NCBI GenBank assembly: GCA_018818345.1
Contig: JAHISI010000026.1
Span: forward strand, 1 to 20,217
Source: Patescibacteria group bacterium
GTDB lineage: Bacteria; Patescibacteriota; Dojkabacteria; SC72
Direction: 5' to 3'
Length of the DNA: 20,217 bases
This document shows, in pieces, positions 1 through 9,696 of this stretch (within the stretch, counting starts at the first letter, position 1; every line of letters starts with the position of its first letter). Position numbers and translations under genes: made by a program. The notes beneath the pieces were generated by a model. That model was given only the letters and a program-made list of their open reading frames with translations, had not been told where the DNA came from and searched no databases.

Positions 1-2033
<2,033 letters not shown>

Positions 2034-2163
2034 GAAATTACATATTTCTATTCAGTTTTGAGTGTGTACATTGTACACGTTCATTAGCTCTTTAGAACTT
2101 AAGTCCTGATATCTTACGCAAGTAAGGTTGTCAGGCAACAGGAATTTATACCTAGATTTTTGT
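2034..2163 (+). other. 23S-5S transcribed spacer with nested hairpins
   Basis: The spacer has a GTGTAC/GTACAC hairpin with a 3-nt loop (2064-2078). It also has a CTTAC-GCAA-GTAAG hairpin capped by a GNRA tetraloop (2113-2126), enclosed by CCTGA (2105-2109) and TCAGG (2131-2135). In addition, CAGGCAACA (2132-2140) is a perfect 9-nt complement of TGTTGCCTG (2161-2169), which includes the 5' end of 5S rRNA. No tRNA is present in the spacer. The structures probably guide rRNA processing; that role is inferred. Confidence 0.75.
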
Positions 2164-2282
2164 TGCCTGGCGATTGTAGCAGAGTGGAACTACCTGACTC
2201 CATCCCGAACTCAGAAGTAAAACGCTCTCGCGCCGAAAATACTTGGACCCTTGGTCCTGGGAAGATAGGTCATTGCCAGGAC
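2164..2282 (+). rRNA. rrf: 5S ribosomal RNA
   Basis: This is a 119-nt match to the bacterial 5S pattern. It starts with TGCCTGGCGA, has the conserved core CCATCCCGAACTCAGAAG, and ends with TTGCCAGGAC. Helix I forms between CCTGGC near the 5' end and GCCAGG near the 3' end. It lies about 130 nt after 23S in the same orientation and is followed directly by an intrinsic terminator, so it closes the rRNA operon. Confidence 0.95.
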
Positions 2283-2296
2283 TTATTAGAATAGAT

Positions 2297-2323
2297 AAAC
2301 CCACTAGAAATAGTGGGTTTTTT
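2297..2323 (+). terminator. Rho-independent terminator of the rRNA operon
   Basis: A perfect 10-bp stem, AAACCCACTA (2297-2306) with TAGTGGGTTT (2311-2320), closes on a GAAA tetraloop. A run of six T (2318-2323) overlaps the end of the stem. It sits 15 nt after the 5S end, the expected place for the rRNA operon terminator. Confidence 0.93.
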
Positions 2324-2624
2324 GTTATTAATCCTGAAGCTGATATAAATATACTCTCGGATACTATCTTGGTATATGCGCATATTTTGTATAGATGCAT
2401 ACACAATCATAGTGTTACATATATATATCGTACCAGAAGCATAGGGGGTTGTGATTCTCAAACAACGTAACTCATCTATTTATACTAGAGCAAACCCCTC
2501 TCGATGTCCGAACACATCTTTTACGATTTTCAGACAGAGAACGCTTCGTTTGGAAGATGTCTCGGTATGACAAGGCATATACCAGTACACAATATTTGTA
2601 CTATACCCTTGCGCCAGGGTAGGA
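2324..2624. other. Gene-free gap with several hairpins
   Basis: No convincing coding sequence is present on either strand. Possible elements are a -10-like TATACT at 2481-2486, then a hairpin with CCG/CGG at the base (2508-2510/2563-2565), ACATCTT/AAGATGT (2514-2520/2554-2560) and an AACG-CTT-CGTT tip (2540-2550). Next come AGTACA/TGTACT (2584-2589/2597-2602) and TACCCT/AGGGTA (2604-2609/2616-2621). It could be a structured leader for the downstream gene or a small RNA. I do not recognise a known RNA family. Confidence 0.4.
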
Positions 2625-2630
2625 TATAAT
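2625..2630 (+). promoter_or_regulatory. -10 element for the tmk-like/nth pair
   Basis: A perfect TATAAT lies 36 nt before the ATG at 2667. No good -35 is found at 16-18 nt; TTGTAC at 2596 is too far. The TACCCT/AGGGTA inverted repeat (2604-2621) lies immediately upstream, over the spacer region, and could bind a regulator; that is speculative. Confidence 0.55.
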
Positions 2631-2666
2631 GAATATAGGGTAAAAATATACAAACAAGTACTAATT

Positions 2667-3695
2667 ATGCCGAATGCAAACTATAAGGTAATCGTGTGTG
2701 AAGGAGGAGACCAAGTTGGAAAGGCAGATGCCATTCTCACATTCTCCGAGAAAATGATGGACATGGATGTCCCTGTGACCTATGCCTCCTTCCCAATCTA
2801 TGCAACTCCAATTGGTGCGTCAATAAGATTGTTCTTAAGGAATGGACTTGATGACCTAAATCTTCCAAAGATAGAAGAATTAAAGGTCAAGATGGCTTTG
2901 TATGCTCTTAACCGGTTGGAATTCATGGATGTACTTCTCTCACATTCTTTTTACAAAAAGACCTTGATTCTTCTAGATAGAAGCCCTTTTAGTAATGCTG
3001 TAACGATAGCGTATGGCTTAACAAATATGGAGGAGGCAAAAGATGCAAAAATAATCGATGGGCTAATAGATTACGCTTTGGAATTAGACCAATTGATGAT
3101 AAAGAAGATGAAATTAGATAATTGTGTAGTCCAAATGGTTTCAGAAGATAGAAGCTGGGATAACGTAAGGAATGAGACTGCGGATATAAATGAAAATATT
3201 GAAGTTCAAAAAGCTTCGGATCAAACATACAAAATGTACGCAGAAAGAGTGGGAGCAGGATGGAAACAAATCATAACTAAGAAAGTGGATGGCTGGAGAG
3301 ACAGGGGCGAGATTTTTGATGATATATACGAATTTTTAATTAGTAGAAATGGAGCACTCGAACCAAAGGGGAAAAAAATGATAAGGATAAGATATGAAAT
3401 CGGAATAGAAGAAATTCTCTTAAATATGTACAAGGGATATACTTTACCAGAGGGGATAGTGACTAGGAATCTAAAAGCCTTAAGATCTAATGACAAGGAT
3501 ACAATGCATAATACGGCCTGCTTAATAGGTGTAGATGTTGGTAAAACGTGCAAGATTGTAAGATTTAGAAACAAAAGAGTAAGAAATTCGGCGAAGAAAA
3601 TAATTGATGAGCATCCTGCTATAATTCAGGTTATACAGCATTTCATTAACAAAGATTTTGCTGATAAATTTGTAAAAGCAATCAATGAACGCTAG
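2667..3695 (+). CDS. Thymidylate kinase-like P-loop kinase with C-terminal extension
   Basis: The 342-residue product has the layout of dTMP kinase (dTMP + ATP to dTDP) in its first 225 residues or so. It shows a P-loop EGGDQVGKA (12-20), an FPIYATPIGASIR segment (42-54) matching the family FPxY..P.G..IR substrate region, and DRSPFS (104-109) matching the DRxxxS motif. The last P-loop position is Ala rather than Ser/Thr, which I recall also in some bacterial Tmk P-loops, so activity is not excluded. Residues from about 235 to 342 form an extension that typical Tmk proteins of about 210 residues lack and that I do not recognise. The ATG start has no Shine-Dalgarno but follows a TATAAT by 36 nt. 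The 3' end overlaps nth by 11 nt. Another nucleotide or nucleoside monophosphate kinase specificity is possible. Confidence 0.72.
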   Translation: MPNANYKVIVCEGGDQVGKADAILTFSEKMMDMDVPVTYASFPIYATPIGASIRLFLRNGLDDLNLPKIEELKVKMALYALNRLEFMDVLLSHSFYKKTLILLDRSPFSNAVTIAYGLTNMEEAKDAKIIDGLIDYALELDQLMIKKMKLDNCVVQMVSEDRSWDNVRNETADINENIEVQKASDQTYKMYAERVGAGWKQIITKKVDGWRDRGEIFDDIYEFLISRNGALEPKGKKMIRIRYEIGIEEILLNMYKGYTLPEGIVTRNLKALRSNDKDTMHNTACLIGVDVGKTCKIVRFRNKRVRNSAKKIIDEHPAIIQVIQHFINKDFADKFVKAINER

Positions 3696-4311
3696 AGAGC
3701 TTGCAAGGCAATTATTAATAGAAATAGAACAAATATACCCTGAAGCTAAAACAGAGCTTTCTAACTGGTCTACAGCCTTTCAGTTTTTAATCTGCATTGT
3801 ACTCTCTGCTCAAACTACTGATAAACAAGTGAATAAGATAACGGAGAACCTTTTTAAACAATATCCAACAGCGAAGAAGCTGGCGAGTGCGAAGTATGAG
3901 GAAGTAGAGCATACCCTACAGGGTATAAACTATTTTAAAACTAAATCCAAGCATATCATTGAATTAGCTAAGATGGTAAATGATCAGTACAAAGGGGAGC
4001 CTCCTAAGACGCTCATAGAGCTTCAAACACTTCCAGGGGTAGGTTACAAGACTGCTAATGTATTTCTTAATGACCTGTATCATTCAAATCAAGGCATTGC
4101 AGTAGATACTCATGTGAGTAGAGTAGCTAAATCATATGGTTTAACAAAGGAAACAGATCCAACTAAGATAGCTCATGACCTAGAAAAGCTCTATCCTAAG
4201 GATGATTGGTACAAAGTTAACTCCCTTTTCGTACTATATGGCAGGTACATCCTAAAGGCCAAAAAGCCTGATTGGGAAAAGGTTGTGCTTAAAGAATACC
4301 TTGTGATATAA
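3685..4311 (+). CDS. nth: Endonuclease III lacking the [4Fe-4S] cluster
   Basis: This is a base-excision-repair DNA glycosylase/AP lyase that removes oxidised pyrimidines. The 208-residue product keeps the helix-hairpin-helix LPGVGYKTAN (116-125) with catalytic Lys122 (E. coli K120), and VDTHVSRVA (140-148) with catalytic Asp141 (E. coli D138). E. coli Nth ends with four cysteines that hold a [4Fe-4S] cluster. Here the matching region (GRYILKAKKPDW, then a short tail) has no cysteine, and the only Cys in the protein is Cys37. The start overlaps the upstream gene by 11 nt in another frame, so translation is probably coupled. The AP-lyase residues are intact, so it is predicted to be active. 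MutY is unlikely because its C-terminal domain is absent. Confidence 0.93.
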   Translation: MNARELARQLLIEIEQIYPEAKTELSNWSTAFQFLICIVLSAQTTDKQVNKITENLFKQYPTAKKLASAKYEEVEHTLQGINYFKTKSKHIIELAKMVNDQYKGEPPKTLIELQTLPGVGYKTANVFLNDLYHSNQGIAVDTHVSRVAKSYGLTKETDPTKIAHDLEKLYPKDDWYKVNSLFVLYGRYILKAKKPDWEKVVLKEYLVI

Positions 4312-4340
4312 TCCATCTCGTAGCAAATAAAATTATTAGT

Positions 4341-4367
4341 ATGTAATAGCAGCTACAGGCATTACAT
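4341..4367 (+). promoter_or_regulatory. Inverted repeat in the rpsA leader
   Basis: ATGTAAT (4341-4347) and ATTACAT (4361-4367) form a perfect 7-bp inverted repeat around a 13-nt loop, ending 17 nt before the rpsA start. It could be an mRNA hairpin for autoregulation or a protein-binding site. No U-tract follows, so it is not a terminator. Confidence 0.45.
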
Positions 4368-4371
4368 CACC

Positions 4372-4377
4372 AAAGGA
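4372..4377 (+). promoter_or_regulatory. Shine-Dalgarno of rpsA
   Basis: AAAGGA lies 7 nt before the ATG at 4385. It is the clearest ribosome-binding site in the window. Most neighbouring genes have none, so it stands out and supports this start codon. Confidence 0.7.
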
Positions 4378-4384
4378 AAACCCT

Positions 4385-5614
4385 ATGGCACAAACACAAA
4401 AAAGTGCTTACGCACAAATAGATCAGTTCCTCATTGATGAAGGAAACAAGATCAGAAAACTTTCTAAAGGCGATATTGTTGAAGGAATTGTTGCAGACGT
4501 TAGAGACGGCTATGTCGTTGTTGACGTTGGTTACAAATCTGAAGGAATTGTTGCAGGAAGAGAATTAAAGAGTGAGACAATGAATTGGAGAGATCTCAAA
4601 GTAGGAGACACAATCCTAGTATATGTTGTTAAACCAGAAGATGATGAAGGACAATTGGTTCTCTCAATCAGAAGAACGCAACAAGCTAGTGCATGGATTA
4701 CACTTGAGAAATCAAAGAAAGATAACTCTGTTGTTGAAACTACAGTAGTAGAAGCAAACAACGGTGGATTAATAGTAGAGATTGGAAAAGATATCAGAGG
4801 ATTCATACCTACATCTCAATTAGATGCTTCAAGAGTATATCTAAACGGTGTAAGACAGGTTGGAAAAGATATCTCTTCAAGAGTACAAAAGACATTGAAT
4901 TCATTGGTTGGTGAAAAAGTCCAAACTAGAATTATTGAATTAGACAGAGAAAAGAATAGAATCATTCTTTCAGAAAAGATGGTTACACAATCAAGAGACT
5001 TAGAACAGAGAGAAAAGACATTGAACAAGGTTAAAGAAAGCGATGTATTAGTAGGTACAGTAAGTGGTATTACACCATTTGGTATCTTTGTTAATGCTGA
5101 AGGACTTGAAGGATTGGTTCACCTCTCAGAATTATCATGGGACAAGGTTGAGAATATTGATAGCATCTACGCAGTAGGTGACAAAGTTAATGTCATGGTT
5201 ATTGGTATCTCAGACGGTGGTAAGCGAGTAGCTTACAGTGTTAAGAGATTACTTAAAGATCCATGGGCAGAGGCAATTTCAATGTACAAAGTTGGTGATG
5301 TGGTTAAAGGTGAGATTCAAAAGGTTGTTCCTTACGGAGCATTTGTTAGAATTGGTGAAGGTCTTAATGGACTCATCCATATCTCAGAACTTTCAGACAA
5401 GTTGGTTAAAAATCCTGAAGATATTGTAAAAGAAGGACAGCCAGTTGATGTTAAGATTCTTTCCATATCTTCTACAGAAAGGCACTTGGGATTGAGCCTA
5501 AAGGGTGCAAGTGCAAAGAAAACAGTAGTTGAACCTAAGAAGAAAGTTACCAAAGAAGAGCTTGCAAGTGCAGTAGATAGTGCAATTGAAGCAGAGCTAA
5601 CCACAAAAGAATAG
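4385..5614 (+). CDS. rpsA: 30S ribosomal protein S1 (four S1 repeats)
   Basis: bS1 binds mRNA and helps deliver it to the 30S subunit. The 409-residue product holds four S1 (OB-fold) RNA-binding repeats at about residues 28-97, 114-200, 218-288 and 302-374. Repeats 3 and 4 carry the classic signatures (TPFGIFVNAEGLEGLVHLSE at 230-249 and VPYGAFVRIGEGLNGLIHIS at 315-334). Repeat 2 carries an insertion of about 25 residues. The tail (376-409) is charged, rich in Lys and Glu. E. coli S1 has six repeats; shorter forms with about four are usual in Gram-positives and many other bacteria. The gene follows nth by 73 nt, has its own Shine-Dalgarno and lies 22 nt before clpC. Confidence 0.93.
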   Translation: MAQTQKSAYAQIDQFLIDEGNKIRKLSKGDIVEGIVADVRDGYVVVDVGYKSEGIVAGRELKSETMNWRDLKVGDTILVYVVKPEDDEGQLVLSIRRTQQASAWITLEKSKKDNSVVETTVVEANNGGLIVEIGKDIRGFIPTSQLDASRVYLNGVRQVGKDISSRVQKTLNSLVGEKVQTRIIELDREKNRIILSEKMVTQSRDLEQREKTLNKVKESDVLVGTVSGITPFGIFVNAEGLEGLVHLSELSWDKVENIDSIYAVGDKVNVMVIGISDGGKRVAYSVKRLLKDPWAEAISMYKVGDVVKGEIQKVVPYGAFVRIGEGLNGLIHISELSDKLVKNPEDIVKEGQPVDVKILSISSTERHLGLSLKGASAKKTVVEPKKKVTKEELASAVDSAIEAELTTKE

Positions 5615-5625
5615 TCTGGATGTAG

Positions 5626-5631
5626 TATAAT
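5626..5631 (+). promoter_or_regulatory. -10 element for clpC, implying a leaderless mRNA
   Basis: A perfect TATAAT ends 5 nt before the ATG at 5637. Transcription normally starts 6-8 nt after the -10, which falls on this ATG. The clpC message from this promoter would therefore have no 5' leader. No good -35 is visible. Confidence 0.6.
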
Positions 5632-5636
5632 TGGGT

Positions 5637-8132
5637 ATGGCATCAATAACTCTGGGTAAAAAACAGAACATTTTAAAACGACTTAGTAAAAACGCGAGGA
5701 TATCTCTTCGTAATGCTTCATTAGTAATGGAGCATTTAAAAGCGAAGAGTATCTCTCCGGAACATATATTCATAGGTATACTTTTGAACGAAGATAGTCT
5801 GGCTACAAGGACTATTGCTTCTATGAATGTTGATCGAAATGACCTAATGAAGAAATCCTTTGGTGGAAGAATGATTGAGATAACCACGGATCCTAACTCG
5901 GCTAGAGAATTAGAAATTTCCAACGAATCTCAATTTGTACTTCGAAAGGCATACGATATTTCAAGAAAATATTCCCATGTATATGTAGGGTCTGAACATA
6001 TAATGGAGGCATTACTTCAATTAGATATCGACTATTTCAAAGATTTAATTCACATTGGTTTGTCATACAAATCCTTTAAGAGAGCTTTAGATAACTATGC
6101 CTCATACCCTCTAGGTGTTTTGGCTCGTCCGCATATGCCAAGTAACCCTATGGATGATGATTCAATTGTTGATTTTCTAGGGATAGATTTGGTTGAGTTA
6201 GCTAGAGAAGGGAGATTAGACCCAGTTCTAGGTAGGGAAGCAGAAATTAATCAGCTCATAAATATATTAAGCAGAAGAAAGAAGAACAATCCAATCATAG
6301 TTGGTGAGGCAGGTGTTGGAAAAACAGTATTGGTAGAGGGGCTAGCAGAAAGAATAGCCTTGGGCCATGTTCCACCTTCACTTCGAAATATGCGAATTGT
6401 ATCCTTAGATATCGCAAGTATAATGGCTGGCAGTAAGATGAGAGGAGATGTTGAAGAAAAGATCATGTCCATAGTAGATGAGGTTATTTCTTCAAATAAC
6501 ACAATCCTTTTCATAGACGAAATCCACAATATTGTTGCTCCAGGTATGTCTGGAGGACCATCAGATATCGGGTCTGTGCTTAAGCCCGCGCTTTTGCAAG
6601 AAGACTTTAGATGTATAGGGGCTACAACTACGGAAGAATATTCTGCCAATTTTGAATCTGATAGTGGTTTGGCAAGAAGATTTCAGCCAATTCATTTAGA
6701 AGAGGCAACACAAGAGAACACCCTTGAGATACTTCAAAATATTAAGCCAATATTGGAAAAACATCATAATGTAAGCATAAGCAAAGAAGCTTTGAGAACA
6801 GCAGTTACTTTGTCTAGTAGATATGTAAGTGATAGGTATCTACCAGATAAAGCAATTGATCTTTTGGATGAGGCTGCGGCATCTAAAAGGCTAGAGATAG
6901 AGAATGAATATGGAGACATTTCTGAACTCATATCTCAATTAAACAATCTCAAACAGAAAAAAGAGGTATTCATATTAAAAGGGAATATGCCCAGAGCTGA
7001 GAAACTACAGCATCAAGAGGTTGAACTTGAAAAGCAGATAGAGAAAAGGGAGAAGGAGTGTGCAGAGAATAAGAAAAGTAGGAAAAACCAGATAGATGAG
7101 GATGATATTAGAATGGTTGTCTCGAAATGGACGGGTATCCCATTAAATACATTAGGTAGCAGGGAAAAAGTGTCCTTACTAAAACTAGAAAGAGAGTTAG
7201 ATGCATTTGTTGTTGGGCAAAAGGATGCCTGCCGAGCAGTGGCAGCTTCCATTAAGCGAGCACGTACTGGTATATCTGATTCAGATAGACCATGGGCTTC
7301 ATTCTTGTTCTTGGGACCTACTGGAGTAGGTAAGACAGAGCTTGCGAAGGTGTTGACCAAGCAGCTTTTGGGAAACGAAGATAGGCTAGTACAAATAGAT
7401 ATGAGTGAAATGATGGAGATGCATAGCGTCTCTAAGTTAATTGGGTCTCCTCCGGGCTATGTAGGCTTCCAGCAAGGTGGTATGTTAACTGAGCAGGTCA
7501 GAAGACAACCCCATTCGGTTATTCTTTTTGATGAGATTGAAAAAGCCCATCCAGATGTATTAAATGTGTTACTTCAGATATTGGAATATGGACATTTAAC
7601 AGATGGAAGGGGAAGGAAAGTGAACTTCAAGAACACAATAATCATCCTTACATCAAATATTGGGGCAGAGGATATAAAGAAAGACAAGGTGTTGGGTTTT
7701 GTTGGAACTAGAGAGAAGAAACGAAGTGATATCGATATTAATAAAGCATACTCTAGTATGAAATCAGAGCTTCTAATGAAGCTAAAAGATACTTTAAGAC
7801 CTGAATTACTCAACCGTATAGATGATATTGTCATATTTAGATCATTGACGAGAAAGGATGCAAGAAAGATTGTTGAATTGCTAATTAATGATTTAAATAC
7901 TCGCCTAGTTGAGGAAAATATTGTCGTGGAAATTACAGACAAAGTGGGAACATACTTGGTGAAAGAGGGATTCAGTGATGAATATGGTGCAAGACCACTT
8001 AGAAGAATGGTGCAGGACTCTGTAGAGAATGTCCTTGCTGACCATATCCTTTCTCACAAGATTGTAAAAAAGAAGATGAACGAAGTTACCATTGATATGA
8101 TTAATGGTAAAATGGGGATATTAAATAACTAG
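5637..8132 (+). CDS. clpC: ClpC-type AAA+ unfoldase (ATP-dependent Clp protease subunit)
   Basis: This hexameric unfoldase feeds proteins to the ClpP protease. The 831-residue product (from the ATG) has a two-part Clp N domain (about 1-150), NBD1 with Walker A GEAGVGKT (223-230) and Walker B ILFIDEIHNI, a charged coiled-coil middle domain (about 419-485), and NBD2 with GPTGVGKT (560-567), pore loop GYVGF, VILFDEIEKAHPD and sensor ILTSNIG. LGF (686-688) fits the (I/L/V)GF tripeptide that docks on ClpP, so it is a protease partner rather than ClpB. The short middle domain also separates it from ClpB. I chose the ATG at 5637 over the in-frame TTG at 5631 because the TTG overlaps the TATAAT. radA follows after 7 nt, as in Firmicutes clpC operons. 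Confidence 0.93.
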   Translation: MASITLGKKQNILKRLSKNARISLRNASLVMEHLKAKSISPEHIFIGILLNEDSLATRTIASMNVDRNDLMKKSFGGRMIEITTDPNSARELEISNESQFVLRKAYDISRKYSHVYVGSEHIMEALLQLDIDYFKDLIHIGLSYKSFKRALDNYASYPLGVLARPHMPSNPMDDDSIVDFLGIDLVELAREGRLDPVLGREAEINQLINILSRRKKNNPIIVGEAGVGKTVLVEGLAERIALGHVPPSLRNMRIVSLDIASIMAGSKMRGDVEEKIMSIVDEVISSNNTILFIDEIHNIVAPGMSGGPSDIGSVLKPALLQEDFRCIGATTTEEYSANFESDSGLARRFQPIHLEEATQENTLEILQNIKPILEKHHNVSISKEALRTAVTLSSRYVSDRYLPDKAIDLLDEAAASKRLEIENEYGDISELISQLNNLKQKKEVFILKGNMPRAEKLQHQEVELEKQIEKREKECAENKKSRKNQIDEDDIRMVVSKWTGIPLNTLGSREKVSLLKLERELDAFVVGQKDACRAVAASIKRARTGISDSDRPWASFLFLGPTGVGKTELAKVLTKQLLGNEDRLVQIDMSEMMEMHSVSKLIGSPPGYVGFQQGGMLTEQVRRQPHSVILFDEIEKAHPDVLNVLLQILEYGHLTDGRGRKVNFKNTIIILTSNIGAEDIKKDKVLGFVGTREKKRSDIDINKAYSSMKSELLMKLKDTLRPELLNRIDDIVIFRSLTRKDARKIVELLINDLNTRLVEENIVVEITDKVGTYLVKEGFSDEYGARPLRRMVQDSVENVLADHILSHKIVKKKMNEVTIDMINGKMGILNN

Positions 8133-8139
8133 TCTAACT

Positions 8140-9480
8140 ATGAAATACATTTGCACTGCATGTGGTACTGAATCTCTTAAATGGTCTGGTAAATGTCCTA
8201 GCTGTGGTCAGTGGGGAACACTGGAAGAAAGTGAGGAACTTCCTGTAGAGAAATCTGGAACAAAGGTTGGTACTGCGGCGAAATATGAATCAATATTACA
8301 AGAGGAGAGTAAAACATTTAGCTCAGATACCCGTATTTCAACTGGATATCAAGAGGTTGATAGGGTGTTGGGCGCAGGTTTAATTCCAGGAGAAGTAGTG
8401 TTAATTAGTGGAGAACCAGGGATAGGGAAATCTACTTTGCTTATGCAAGTTGTTTTGAAATTCTCAGATAAAAAGATTTTGTATGTTTGTGGTGAGGAAT
8501 CTCCAGGACAGTTGAACTCTAGGCTAGTTAGGCTTTCCAATAACAAGTCTTCTAGTAAAATAGGGCAGAATTTCATGGTAACAGAGGATATTTGTGTAGA
8601 AAATATTGTAGCCCTAATCGAAAAAGAGAATTTTAATCTCATAGTAGTTGATTCAATTCAAAGCATATCTTCGATGCAATCCAGAAGCTATCCAGGAAGC
8701 ATAAGCCAGGTAAGGATTTGCGGAGCTATGCTAACTCATATTGCTAAGATTAAAAGAATACCAATGTTCATAGTGGGCCAGATAAATAAGGGTGGGGATA
8801 TCGCTGGTCCTAAGGTATTGGAGCATATTGTTGACTGTGTCTTGTATTTAGAGGGGGATCAATTTAATCAATATCGTATATTAAGGGGGATGAAGAATAG
8901 GTTCGGCTCTACTAACGAGATTGGTGTGTTTGAAATGACGGGTAGTGGATTACAAGAAGTTGGAAATCCGTCATTAGTATTCCTTGAAAATGATACCAAA
9001 TCTTCCGGCAGTGCTATAGGTGCTGTATTACAAGGCTCTAGAGTCGTTTTTGTTGAGGTACAAGCATTAGTTGTAGAGCGCGAAAGTACGGGTGGCCCTA
9101 TGATGCGTGTAGCTAATGGTATCAAAAAACCTAGGTTAGATATGCTCTGCGCGGTTATGTCTCGTAAGGGTGGAGTATTTTTAGGAGATAAGGATGTGTT
9201 TGTAAATATAGTGGGAGGGCTGAATATTAATGACCCGTGTATTGATTTGGCGATATGCGCAGCGATTAAGTCTTCTGCGAAGGATAAGGTTCTCGATAAA
9301 GAGAGTGTATATGTAGGAGAAGTTGGTTTGACAGGAGAGGTAAGAGGGTCATGGGGAGTTGGTGCAATAATTGATGAGGCTCAAAGAGTTGGTTATAAGA
9401 GTGCAATTATTGGAAAATCTAAGCTTGGGAAGGCCCAGGATATCGTAGTTAAAAAGATTTCTCAGATTACTAGTATTTAA
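8140..9480 (+). CDS. radA: DNA repair protein RadA
   Basis: RadA (Sms) is a RecA-like, DnaB-type helicase that extends heteroduplex and processes branched intermediates in recombination. The 446-residue product has an N-terminal zinc finger (C5-x2-C8 ... C19-x2-C22), Walker A GEPGIGKST (91-99), the RadA-specific KNRFG motif (252-256), and a C-terminal Lon-protease-like domain (about 290-446). Length and domain order are normal. It starts 7 nt after the clpC stop with no Shine-Dalgarno, so it is probably co-transcribed and perhaps translated by reinitiation. Confidence 0.95.
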   Translation: MKYICTACGTESLKWSGKCPSCGQWGTLEESEELPVEKSGTKVGTAAKYESILQEESKTFSSDTRISTGYQEVDRVLGAGLIPGEVVLISGEPGIGKSTLLMQVVLKFSDKKILYVCGEESPGQLNSRLVRLSNNKSSSKIGQNFMVTEDICVENIVALIEKENFNLIVVDSIQSISSMQSRSYPGSISQVRICGAMLTHIAKIKRIPMFIVGQINKGGDIAGPKVLEHIVDCVLYLEGDQFNQYRILRGMKNRFGSTNEIGVFEMTGSGLQEVGNPSLVFLENDTKSSGSAIGAVLQGSRVVFVEVQALVVERESTGGPMMRVANGIKKPRLDMLCAVMSRKGGVFLGDKDVFVNIVGGLNINDPCIDLAICAAIKSSAKDKVLDKESVYVGEVGLTGEVRGSWGVGAIIDEAQRVGYKSAIIGKSKLGKAQDIVVKKISQITSI

Positions 9481-9660
9481 AGAGTGCTAAGGCGCGCTAT
9501 GTGAATGTTTCTTCCGCCTCTGTATCCACAAAAGGCGTAACATTGTAGGGGCCAGATATTTTTGTGTAACACATTGAACCCGTACCAAAGAAAAGCTCAA
9601 AGCAGAGTGATTTTAGAGAAGTGAGGGATAACAATGTATATGTGGATACTATATATAGGG
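9481..9660. other. Non-coding stretch after radA with a composite hairpin
   Basis: No gene is supported. A composite inverted repeat pairs AATGTT (9504-9509) with AACATT (9539-9544) and, inside it, CGCCT (9515-9519) with AGGCG (9533-9537). It begins 24 nt after the radA stop and has a short T-run at about 9559-9563, not directly abutting the stem, so it is at best a weak terminator. The rest shows no clear signal. Confidence 0.4.
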
Positions 9661-9690
9661 TTGACAATTATATCACTCGAGGCGTATACT
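9661..9690 (+). promoter_or_regulatory. Consensus sigma-70-type promoter for the candidate RNA gene
   Basis: TTGACA (9661-9666) and TATACT (9685-9690) are separated by 18 nt. A second TATACT overlaps at 9690-9695. The predicted start, about 9697, coincides with the first base pair of the long hairpin downstream, which supports both calls. Confidence 0.82.
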
Positions 9691-9696
9691 ATACTG

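Noticed and set aside
2667..3695. Kinase-like protein as a dead enzyme because its P-loop ends in Ala
   Set aside because: The Lys is kept, and I recall a GKA P-loop in some bacterial thymidylate kinases, so inactivity is not supported.
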